NCBI GenBank assembly: GCA_920105805.1
Contig: CAKKTI010000014.1
Span: 3,683 to 67,682 of the forward strand
Source of the DNA: Condylostoma magnum
Lineage: Eukaryota > Ciliophora > Heterotrichea > Heterotrichida > Condylostomatidae
Length of the DNA stretch: 64,000 bases
Direction of reading: 5' to 3'
In this document: positions 35,107 through 45,281 of the stretch, piece after piece
How the letters are laid out: every line of letters begins with the position of its first letter
Numbering within the stretch: the stretch's first letter is position 1
Notes under the pieces: generated by a model
The model's database searches: none
The model's input: the letters and a program-made list of their open reading frames with translations, nothing else
Told to the model about the DNA's origin: nothing
Translations under genes and position numbers: made by a program

Positions 35107-35607
35107 ATGAATGTATAAATATAAGCAAATTTGAGCTCTTTTCACAGTATAGCAAAATGCATAGGAGAATATCCTCCTTTTTATATGGAATTATAAGGAC
35201 CAATGCGTCTGTGCAATGGATGAGATTATGAGTATAATAGTACATACTGTGATGTTTTGCAATAAAAGCTTCAGATATAGGGGCTGACCTAAGCTGATAT
35301 TATTACTACAGGGCACAATGCTGTTGAAATGGTAGAAGCTAATGAATTTGTTAAGAGGAGATGCCTTTAGACTAGGATTATATCAGGGGATGAAGATACA
35401 ATGCCTAGATGTAAGCCTTTTAAGTACATATACGAAAAAGAGATTGGATTATATGCTTATTTTAAGCAATTAGTATATTTTCCTACTGAGTATTCACCTA
35501 ACGCTTATAGAGGATATACTAGAGATGTTGAAGGATTTGAAAAGACTTAATTCCTCTGCTATTTTAGAAATCATTCATTCAGAAAAGTAAATTTGAATAT
35601 AATGTAA
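35107..35607 (+). CDS. Unrecognised 166-residue protein
   Basis: Reads from the ATG at 35107 with a plausible protein composition: [19 protein letters not shown] near residue 20, [20 protein letters not shown] mid-chain, and [17 protein letters not shown] near the end. Several Cys and many aromatics, no family recognised. The TAA at 35605 is taken as stop because the next gene's leader, duplicated elsewhere, begins immediately after it. About 283 nt of AT-rich spacer precede the start. Confidence 0.6.
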
Positions 35608-35645
35608 ATTCATCCATTTTTAATCATTTATAGAATATATTATTA
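35608..35645 (+). promoter_or_regulatory. Leader of RBR copy 1 (duplicated block)
   Basis: This ~38-nt stretch ahead of the RBR ATG (ATTCATCCATTTTTAATC, then TTTATAGAATATATT) recurs almost unchanged at 37981-38021 ahead of the second copy. It is the only spacer between two genes here, so it must contain the 5' leader and possibly the core promoter. Confidence 0.55.
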
Positions 35646-37034
35646 ATGGGAAATAGATAAAACAATTGTGCCTCTTGTGAAAAGTCTAATATCAAAAAGA
35701 CTGTAAAATTAGGATGTGGCCATGTCGTATGTAGCTGAGAGTGTATTACCTAATATGCTGTTTAGCTTACTTAGAATAGAGCATACTCAATATTTGAAGA
35801 TGAAATGAAGTGTCCTACATGCAACTCGAAAATAACATCTAGAGTTTATGAAACTATTAAAAAACAATTCACTCAATTAGATGGATGCTCTTCGTGCCTA
35901 AAATAATGCAATTGGGAAATTAAAAAGTTTGGCTATAGTTTCGAGTAAAATGAAAGCTGTAAGCATAGCATCTGCTCAACATAATGCTTCGCTAAGATGG
36001 CCATATTACAATAAAATAATCAGCAAGAAAATGGTTAATCAGATTATACAAGAATTCGGTGTAAAATATGCGGAGAACTATTTGAAAACAATTAAATACA
36101 AAGTCTTCTTAAAAGTAGGAACTTACCTGAAAATTATTGATTATGCAAGCGTTGCCCATAATTTCATATTACCAATTAATTTATAAGACTAGAGTCTTGT
36201 AATATCGAAATATGCAAATAATATTGCTAAAATTATATGAAGAAATGAATAGAAGAAATAAATACAAAAGATGAATTAATGAAATGCCCAATAGAATGAT
36301 GTAAAAGAGTATTATCACAGGAATTTATAGAGGAAACATTAGCTGGTTTACCGAATTCTTAAAGGTTAATATAGACCTATTAAACCCACCTGTAAAATTT
36401 CTAATGTAATATATGCTATACTTTCCACCCTAAGTCTGACTGAATTGAATTGATTAATTGCAGGCATAGGTTTTGCAAAACTTGCATAGGAATGCATGTT
36501 AAAGTTAAAATAGAGAAAGGTGAAATAGGTGACAAGTAAATGACATGCTTAGAAGGTGATTGCAATTAGTAGATCCATGAAACCAATATTCAATAAATTC
36601 TATTGGAATTTCCAAATGGATAAATGCTATTAGAATAATACTTTAACTTCCTAACTTAAAGATTCGATACTTTAGGAGTAGTTTATTGCCCAAGAGGAAA
36701 CTGTAAATGAGGATTTGTACCATCATAAACAGAATTTGTAGATTGTCTAGCGTGTTAGACAAGATTTTGCACTAGATGCTTATAGAAAAATCATTCAAAT
36801 TAAGGATGTATGGGGGATTAAATCGAATCATTTGAAGATAGGAAACTATAAGAATTAATGTTTTAAAAAGGTTTTTAAAGATGTCCAGCATGTCATGCTA
36901 TGATTGAAAAAACATAGGGATGTGATCATATGACATGCTGGTCTAAAATATGCCAAGGTAAAACTCACTTTAGTTATAGTACCGGTGATTACTGATATGG
37001 AGGACTCAATTAAGGATACATACCACAACTATAA
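35646..37034 (+). CDS. RBR (RING-IBR-RING) ubiquitin ligase, copy 1
   Basis: 462 residues with an N-terminal MGN (possible myristoylation). It has an extra N-terminal zinc-binding half (CASCEKS, LGCGHVVCSWEC, CPTCNSK), then CNICYTF...NCRHRFCKTCIGMHV (RING1), YCPRGNCKWGF and CLACQTRFCTRC (IBR), and CPACHAMIEKTQGCDHMTC (RING2). In ariadne-type RBRs the Cys of the GGC/QGC-xHM motif is catalytic, and it is present. The last RING2 ligand pair, usually FCYxCG, reads FSYSTG, so zinc binding there may be altered. RBRs transfer ubiquitin through a thioester. The C-terminus after RING2 is short; TAA at 37032 is the likely stop. Confidence 0.87.
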
Positions 37035-37727
37035 TTAGTAAATTTTATTAAATAAGAGTTTGTTTGATCAATTATATTTCTATCAAATCAAATTATTACC
37101 AAAGCAGTATTTGATAGATGATATTAGTATATTTAGTTTGATTTTCATTTAAAATAAATTAATAAGATATATTTGATTTACTTATCACTAAAAGATTAAG
37201 ACCTTATATATTATTTATTAAACATATACCTCATCAGCTTGCAATTAATTATCTATTAGTTACATATAAAAAAATCTGCTATTATTAAATCTAAGTAAAA
37301 ATATATAGATATATTATAGATAACTAATAATACTACTTTCATATTAGATTATTTTTTTGCCTTTCTCACCATTGTATATGCAATATCTTCTTATATCTAC
37401 TTACTTTCTTCCGTTTTTTTAATATATTTTTACCTTCTAAACTAATCGGTGTTAAGCACCTAGTCTTTTGGTAATTATATTTGCTAGAATTAAAATTATA
37501 AACTATCTTCTAATTCCTAATAGATTCTTTAAAATATACATGCCATTATTGTTATCCTTCTCCGCATTCAAAATGGCATGCATTGTATTGGAAGTTAATT
37601 TCTCTCATATGTTTAATCTGATTCACTTGTAGATATAAAATCTTCTAGCATTTAAAATCCCTTTGTTTTAGCTATTCTCTAAATAATTTATATCTATACT
37701 TGTCGTTATGTTATTTAAAAAATAATT

Positions 37728-37853
37728 GGAAGCAGTAATATTACATGCCAATCTAAAACTCGATTTTGCTATATTTGCGGTGATAAGCTAGAAAATCCAA
37801 TACAGGATTATTTCGGATTCTTAAAATGCAATAAAACTACCAATATTAAGTAA
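37728..37853 (+). pseudogene. RBR RING2 remnant
   Basis: A 41-codon stretch reads NITCQSKTRFCYICGDKL followed by DYFGFLKCNKTTNIK and TAA. This is the canonical C-terminal half of an RBR RING2 (FCYxCG), with no preceding domains and no start. The Gly-Cys position of the catalytic motif reads GS. It is best explained as the tail of a lost tandem RBR copy lying just upstream of copy 2. It could alternatively be an exon of a rearranged gene. Confidence 0.6.
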
Positions 37854-37980
37854 GTAAATTTTGAGTATTTTTCATTAAATAATATTTCATCTAATCAATA
37901 TCATTAAAAATATCTCATTATTAGTATATTTCTGCATTTCAAAAGATTGTTATATTTTTCAGTCTAATTTATCAAAATGA

Positions 37981-38021
37981 ATTTCATCCATTTTTAATCT
38001 ATTTATAGAATATATTCCGCA
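37981..38021 (+). promoter_or_regulatory. Leader of RBR copy 2 (duplicated block)
   Basis: Nearly identical to 35608-35645 over ~38 nt, including TTCATCCATTTTTAATC and TTTATAGAATATATT. Conservation of noncoding sequence while the proteins have diverged suggests a functional leader or promoter. Confidence 0.55.
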
Positions 38022-39326
38022 ATGGGAAATAATTCAAACAAGTAGTGTGCCTTTTGTGAAAATTCTAATGTCAGAAAGCCTATACAACTAGGATGCAGCC
38101 ATATAATGTGCAGCTGAGAGTGTATTATTTAATATGCTATTCATCTTACTTAAAATAGGGCATACTCGGTATTTGAAGATGAAATGAACTGCCCAGCATG
38201 CAAATCTAAAATACACACTGGAGTATTTAAAATTGCGAAAAGACAGTTCGCTCAATTAAACGGATGTTCTTGTTGTCTAAAAAAATGCAATCCAGATATT
38301 AAAAAAGATGGCTATAGTTTTGAGTAAAATGAAAACTGCAAGCACAGCATCTGCTCAAAATAATGCTTTACTAAGATGGTAATATAATAATGAAATGATC
38401 AGTAATCAAATGGGTAATCAGATTATGCAAGAATTCGGTGTAAAATATGCGGAGAAAGATTTAAGGACAATCAAATACAAAATCTTCTTAAAAGCAACGA
38501 ATCGACTTAAAATTATGGATTATGCAAGCGCTGCCCAGAAGCTCATTTTACTAATTAATTTATAAAGCTAGAGTCCTGTAATATCGAAATATGTAAGCAA
38601 TACTGTCAAAATTATATGGAGAAATGAATAGAAGAAATAGATTTAAAAGATGACTTAATGGAATGCCCAATATAAGAATGTGAAACAAAATTATAACAGT
38701 GACTTATCGAGGAAACATTATCTGATTTACCAAATTTTTAATATTTAAAGTAGACTTATCAAATACATCTCGCAGATTTCTAATGTAAAAATTGCTTAAT
38801 TGCTAGTTCTAAATCTAACTTAATCAAATTGTCTTATTGTTAACACAAGTTCTGCACAACTTGTATAGTAATGCATGTTAAAGGTAAAATAGAGAAAGGT
38901 GAAATAGATGATTACTAGATTATATGTTAAAAGTAAGATTGCAACCATTTAATAAGTGAAACTGATATTGATCAAATTTTAAAATCTGCTCCAGAAGGTT
39001 AAAGATATTTTGAGTTAATAGAATCTAAACGGGGCGAATATAACAGATGAACATGATTAACGAATTAATATTATTATAGCTAGCGCCCAGTAAATTAAGC
39101 TCCAGGAGACGGGCGACTATAAAGACTGATAGATATACGGAGTCCAGTAATAGTTCCCGCATAGCAGCAATCTATTATTTAAAGAAAAAGTAATAATAAT
39201 GCAGCATATAATCCTACAGGATATCAAAGTGAGACTCGTTTTGGTAATATTGATAGTTATTAGCAGTAGAATTGAATCAATCGGCCGTTGAACAACTCTA
39301 GATCCAGTCAAGCTCGTGATAGGTAG
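38022..39326 (+). CDS. RBR-family paralogue 2, lacking IBR and RING2
   Basis: 434 residues. The first ~300 are clearly paralogous to copy 1 (MGN start, CAFCENS, CSHIMCSWEC, CPACKSK, RIRCKICGERF, ESCNIEICKQYCQNYMEKWI, CQHKFCTTCIVMHVKGK). After the RING1 equivalent it departs: no IBR and no RING2, but a Gln/Asn/Arg/Ser-rich low-complexity tail ending RSSQARDR before TAG-TAA. Some RING1 ligands have also changed. Without RING2 it lacks the catalytic Cys of RBR ligases, so it may act as a regulator or be decaying. The stop is uncertain since several TAA/TAG follow. Confidence 0.75.
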
Positions 39327-39484
39327 TAAATTTAGAAATAATCTTGATTAGGGGTAAATTTCACTAGTACTCACATTCAACTCACTTTTTTTGAAAAATA
39401 TAATTCAAATAGCTAGAAAAATTCACTAAAACTAATAACCATCATTTCTTTTCGTTTACATTTCAACTTCTTACATATTTAATA

Positions 39485-40237
39485 ATGCAAGGCAGAACTT
39501 ATATTAATGCCAGCCCTTTCACCCTGCAAAGTAGACTAGATTAACATAATCGTCATCTAAACAAGTTAAAAGAAATTTAATTAAAAAAATCTAGTACAGT
39601 TTCTCCGTAAAGATTTACAAAACCAGGATAATCTCCAACTCCATATCATGAATTATTAAAAATTGATAATATAATACGTGAAAACAAGTCATTAGTAGAC
39701 AGATTGGGCGCAATACAATAAAGGAAAATTAAACCTCAGCATAATTAGAACTAAAGAAGCTTAAATATAGCAGAAAGAAAGAAAACAGCAAAATAAATTT
39801 TTGAATATAACTAAGTATTTGCACAAAAACTAGATAAAAGTAATCCCAATATAACTAAAAGAGGTTTTGACTTAAATTTTGAGAAAACTTAACAATATCG
39901 AGCGATTATTTCAAAGCAGAATATGATTTATAGGAATGCTAAATATTTACAGTTATAAAAGACTCATAGTAAAACTAAAAAATAATAATTCCCTGTGTCT
40001 AGATACCATAGATAAGTAAGAAATGTTACAAAAAGTACACCAAGTTTGGCTAAACCAATTAAACCAAAAACTATCAAATAAGAAAATCATCAAACAGTGT
40101 AAAAGAAAAGTTTTCGTATATCGGATGATTCTAGTGTATCATAGGAGTATTCAGTGGATTCATTTGAACATGATAGTTATATTACTGAATCATTTGAAAC
40201 TTTTCAATCTTCTTTTGAGGTTAAAGACAACTATTAG
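39485..40237 (+). CDS. CFAP97/Hemingway-like ciliary protein
   Basis: 250 residues, basic. Residues ~50-90 (TPYHELLKIDNIIRENKSLV followed by DRLGAIQQRK) resemble the CFAP97 (KIAA1430/Hemingway) signature, where a Leu-Lys-Ile helix is followed by EN-x-L-x-x-R-L. The rest is Lys/Gln-rich, then acidic Ser-rich to the end. TAG at 40235 is chosen as stop. If it were read as Gln, the chain would continue into a hydrophobic segment (YIVILVILLLFKSLYRYK) resembling a C-terminal membrane anchor. CFAP97 proteins act in motile cilia; the assignment is moderate. Confidence 0.65.
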
Positions 40238-40350
40238 TATATTGTAATTCTAGTCATTTTGCTTTTGTTTAAATCTTTATATAGGTATAAAATTAACAGT
40301 GAATAACTTAATAATATTTTATAATAATTAACATGGGTTAAAGATAGTGA

Positions 40351-43203
40351 ATGTAGAACTAATTTTATGTCAGAAACAGGAGAAAGAGAGAAGATAAGTA
40401 AACCTAGGGATGGTTTGTGGTGAAAAGTACATTTAGTATTGAGTAATCCTGTATAAAATTTTAGATTTAATCAACAAATGGAGAACTTTAAAACTGTTTT
40501 ATTAGGTTTACTCCAGATCTTAATCTAAATTTTGAGATAAGCAGAGATTTTGATTATAAATTTAAAGAAGTAGACCCAGAATTTATTTAGCTTGATAGTT
40601 TTAACTACTCCTATGAGCTTAATTTCGTAAAAATTCAGAGTTAATTGTATAATATAGCTTATCAGATTGATTATTTTCCTTTTAGAGTAACAGTATTATA
40701 TAACGATACTGATATACTGGTTATCAATGAGAATAATCTATTAAATCTAGAAAATAGAACAGATCCACCTTATCATATAAAATAAATCATTAAATAATTG
40801 TTAAATTGTAAGTCTTAGATAAAATAAAATAAGATTAATGCATAACTTAAAGTAGGATTATTAGGAGAAAAAGGATGTGGAAGGAATAAGTTTTTACAAA
40901 ATTTGAATATTGACCAAATAGTAAAAATAGATAAAAACTGCCATATACAATTAACCTTCGCAAAAAGTAACATGTAACGTCAATCAGATTATGATTTCTA
41001 AATATTCCTATGTAATGACTAATCTTAGCTACAATCTTATAAAGAATTTATAAACAATTCCAAGAATCCAATTTACTTAGTATCATCTATAGATTAAGAT
41101 GTAATTAGTAATGCAATAAAAATAGAGGACTATGAACTATAAAATCCATTAAAAATACTTTATTTAACACTATAAAATTACTATAATTTTAGCCTAGATT
41201 GAAGCCAAGAATCAAAATACATAGAATTTCACGAAGGTCAATATGATATAAAAAGAAACGGCCCTGAGAGTATTAGCTTAGATTTTACAATAAAGAATAC
41301 TTAACAACTATTAGGACTTCCAGAAAGAGCAATTGGACTGTACTTACCCGATACACAAGATACGGGACCCTACAGAGCTTATAATCTAGATATATACGGC
41401 TATGAAATACAAAATAATCAGGGTCTTTACGGACAAATACCTTTAATATACAGTAAATCAGCCCCATCATCTGCAATTTTATGAAACAACCCATCTGATA
41501 CTTTCGTAGATATTTGAACAAAAGGTAATAACAAAACTATTCACTTCATTTCAGAATGTGGATCTATCAATGTTATAATTCTAACAAGCCAAATCTTCAA
41601 AAATTTAGTGAAAGATATAGCAAAATTAACAGGTCCTGCCTACTTTCCTCCTTTATTTTCATTAGGATATCACTAATGTAGATGAAATTATATGAGTGAA
41701 TAAGAGTTACTATAAATCTTAGATAAATTAACCCACTATAAATTACCTTCTGATGTGATTTGGTTAGATATAGAGCACACGGACTAGAAACGATATTTTA
41801 CATGGGATAGCCAAACCTTCCCTAACCATGAAGAAATGTTAGATAAAATAGCATTAACTGGGAAAAAATTAGTCACTATTATAGATCCTCACATAAAAGT
41901 AGATGAAGACTACTAAATATACAGTAAAGCTGTTGAATAACCCGACACATTAGTAAAATCAATACACAACGAACCATTTGAGGGTGTGTGCTGGCCTGAA
42001 AAATCAACCTGAATTGACTTTATAACCTAATAAGGCAAATAATACTGAATTGAATAATTTAAGTAATAAAATTACACTCAACATCCAGTTTAATTCACTT
42101 GAAATGACATGAATGAGCCAGCAGTTTTTAAAAGCCCAGAAAATACAATGCCTAAAAGTAACATTCATGGATAAACAGAACATAGATAAGTGCATAATAT
42201 ATACGGCCTAGAAATGGCAAAATCTTCCTTTTAAGGTTAACTACAAGTGCATAATAGACGACCTTTTGTCCTAACTCGTTCATTTTTTACAGGAATCTAA
42301 AAATATGCTGCAGTTTGAACGGGAGATAATCTATCAACTTGGGAATATCTACAAATAGCTGTTCCTATGTGCCTATAGTTATCCATATCTGGTGTAAGCT
42401 TTATAGGAGCAGATGTAGGTGGATTTGCTGGTGAACCGTCTCATGAGTTGATGATAAGATGGTTTTAGCTTGGATCATTTTTACCTTTCTTTAGACAACA
42501 TGGAAGCATACATACAAGATATAGAGAGCCTTGGGTGTTCCCTCAGCATGTTCTTGATATTATAAGAGAGTCGATTAATTTGAGATATAGCCTTATAATG
42601 TATTGGTACTGGTTATTTTTTAGGTATAGTTAATTTGGAGATCCTGTTATAGAGCCTATGTGTTATAAGTTTGATGTTGATGCTTAAGACTAGTACATGA
42701 TTGGAGATATATTAGTAGCACCTGTTTTACATTGTAAACAGATATAGAGAGAGGTAGAGTTTCCTACGGGACAGTGGTTTGACTTTTACACTGGGGAGAT
42801 TGTAAATTGTACTGTTTTTGAAGCTAGAATAGACAAAATTCCATTGTTTATAAGAGGAGGAAGTATTATAATTCAGTAAAGGATTGTAAGAAATTGCACA
42901 CAGGAAATGAAGCATGATCCTATATCGTTAATAATTACACCTGATTTGAATCATTAAAGCAAGGGAAATATTTATATTGATGATGGTGAAACTTTTGATT
43001 ATCAAACAGGTAAATATTTACTTATTAAACTAAAATATGATAATAGTGTTTTAGTAGGAACAGTAGCAAATGAATTAAAAGTGTTCAATGTGATAAAGGA
43101 AATTAGTATATATGGAGATGATGGAATAAAAGAATATAAGGGATTAAGTATAGATATATCAAACAACTTTCATCTAAATTTCAATGATATTAACTTAGAC
43201 TAA
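40351..43203 (+). CDS. GH31 alpha-glucosidase (glucosidase II alpha-like)
   Basis: 950 residues in one frame. GH31 landmarks: GRNGPESISL-like strand, LLGLPERAIGLYL, PPLFSLGYHQCRWNYMSEQE, VIWLDIEHTDQKRYFTWD, the nucleophile motif FTWNDMNEPAVF (Asp586), the acid/base motif VWTGDNLSTW (Asp659), and FIGADVGGF, IRWFQLGSFLPFFRQHG, DGETFDY. Both catalytic-motif tryptophans are TGA. GH31 enzymes trim terminal alpha-glucose from glycans or starch. No signal peptide is seen (start MQNQFYVRNRRKR), so localisation is unclear. Residues ~130-270 form an insert not typical of the family. It ends FNDINLD before TAA. Confidence 0.93.
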
Positions 43204-43252
43204 TTTTAGTAGTTTTATTGATTATGTTAAGTAATTTGTGCAAACTCTCAAT

Positions 43253-45268
43253 TTAACCACTTCCTTTTAACAGCTTTTGTAAGTACTGCTTTTAAAATGC
43301 CAAATCTTTCTCAAGTTTTTCTAATTGTGCATTCTACTATTCTTTTTCTTATATCAAAACTGAATTTTACTAGTTGTAATTCTGAATATCTTATTATTAG
43401 CTTTAAATTGTGTTATTTTGTTCATTTGCTCTATTTTATAACTCTTCATATTATTACACAAGTTCAGAATTGTTATATGTTAATCCGTATTGTTCACAGA
43501 TATTCTTTTTCTCTAGATAGTTTTTGTACTGTTATAGTTATATATTCTGGTTATTCAGCTATGTTTCTTTGTCTAATATCTGCTAAAATAGTTATTATTA
43601 CTGTTGATTTAATTAATTATAGCTATCAACCCACTGTTGTTTTTGTTGCTCTAATTACTTGATAGTTTACAAATTAATTTCAAAGTTTATATTTTGCTGT
43701 TATATTTATTCAGTTAGGCTGTTGAATCTTTATTCTTGATATTATTTTTCCTATTTAAGCTGTATTATTTCACTTTTAAATGATAATAATTCTTCCTCAT
43801 GCATTCTTAGTTAGCTAGTAGAAGATAGTTCATCTTTTAGTTATTGTATGTAATTTAAAGCCTGGAAATATTCTTTTTAGAGTTAATTTGTATCATTTAA
43901 TATGCTCTAACTTTTTTATAATTAATAGTTACTTTCAATTTATTAGATCTATTAATTCTTCTGTTATAATTCCTCTGTTAGTGATCTATTTGCTTACTTT
44001 AATTACTCTACTTACTTATTTATGCAATTTTTCTCCCATGTTATTTATTGAATTCTTGATTTTTACTCTGTTACTTAAACATACAACTATTAAATCTCTT
44101 AAATCTTTTTGTTTATGAATTTGTCTATGTCGCCGCAATATTCAGATGCTTGATATCTAATCTTCAATTATTAAATTTTATCCTTCTACTTCTAGTATTT
44201 ACCTAGGATTTACTAAATAAATTGATTTTGGTTTTAAATCTGTTCATAGGCTGTTTATATTACAGTTGATTTTTAATTTTCATATTTTCCATTCAGAATT
44301 TCAATTTATTACCTCATTTGTAAATTCTCGTTTATAATCTCATCGATTTAAGTTTATTATGAGAATTGTTGCTTTTAATTCAGCATATAATTTTAAACTA
44401 GAGAAACTTTTAATTGTTCTTATAACATTTCTCGTTAAGAGGAAACTTATTGCAAATCTACTTGTAACTTGCACTTTTTTTCATATCTTTTATCAGATTT
44501 TCTTTATAATTCCTCAATTACTGATCCTTATTCAGCTAGTTCTGTTTATAATTAACTATATTTAACAATTAAGTTTTCATAATTATCTCTTTATTGCTGT
44601 ATTAAAGGAGCTTTTTAATTAATTTCTTCGTGTATTGAATTTATGTATTCTTATTACTGATTTACCAGATCTTTCTGCTATGAATATTTGTCATATAGCT
44701 CGATTAGTTTTTAAGTAAGATATGCAATCTTTTAATCACTTTACTGATAAGGTCCTAGTCTATTAGTTAATTTGTTTTCCATCTCACTTATGCTTTGACT
44801 TTACAGGTCTCTCATTTTCAAAATTTCGTTATAGTGGTCTTATTTCAACTATTGTATGTAGTAATTCAACTTTTGAATCTCATCTGCCTACTGTTGTATT
44901 TTTTGCTAATACTCAACAGATTAATTATTCAAATCTTACTAAAACTCTTAAATTTATGCTTATTTTTCTTAATAATCTTTAAAATTCTGATTAATCTAAG
45001 AAACAGTGGCTTTAAACTCAGACCTTTCCTCATCAAGTAATTATTACAATTCCTATGCTTAATTCTTATAGAAAACTAGTTGAGACTGTGTCTTTACTAA
45101 CTTCTCTTTTTGACTATTATTTTAATTTTCATATGTTTACTTTTCCATATTCCAATTCTACTACTAACTCTGCTAATTTTATAGTATTGAGCTTACTTAT
45201 TATTCAAGTATTTATTTTTAATGCATTAGTTCGTTTATTTAATGCCTAAGCAAACTCGTTTACTCCAT
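43253..45268 (-). CDS. Long Gln-rich coiled-coil protein
   Basis: 671 residues, almost entirely heptad-like coiled coil rich in Gln, Lys, Glu, Leu and Asn, from MEQTSLLRHQINELMHQKQ to YLQKLLKGSG before TAA. An exceptional share of Gln codons is TAA or TAG, several in runs of two or three. No family was recognised; such proteins in ciliates are usually cytoskeletal. The ATG is 13 nt from the divergent lipase ATG, and the stop is 49 nt from the convergent glucosidase stop. Confidence 0.8.
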
Positions 45269-45281
45269 ATTACAAAAATTA

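Larger units (their letters stand above)
37035..38021. other. Spacer between RBR copies, with a degraded RBR fragment
   Basis: About 1 kb of AT-rich DNA. Besides the fragment at 37728-37853 and the leader copy at its right end, a minus-strand frame from 37608 to a TGA at 37366 (80 residues, start MREINFQYNACHFECGEG) is possible but unsupported by homology. No RNA gene was recognised. Confidence 0.5.

Noticed and set aside
37366-37608. 80-residue minus-strand frame between RBR copies
   Set aside because: No homology and no clear stop context; mentioned only within the spacer entry.
43297-45249. Plus-strand hydrophobic frames suggesting a membrane protein
   Set aside because: They are the antisense of a Gln/Lys/Glu coiled-coil gene; complement of such codons reads as Leu/Phe/Ile/Ser.
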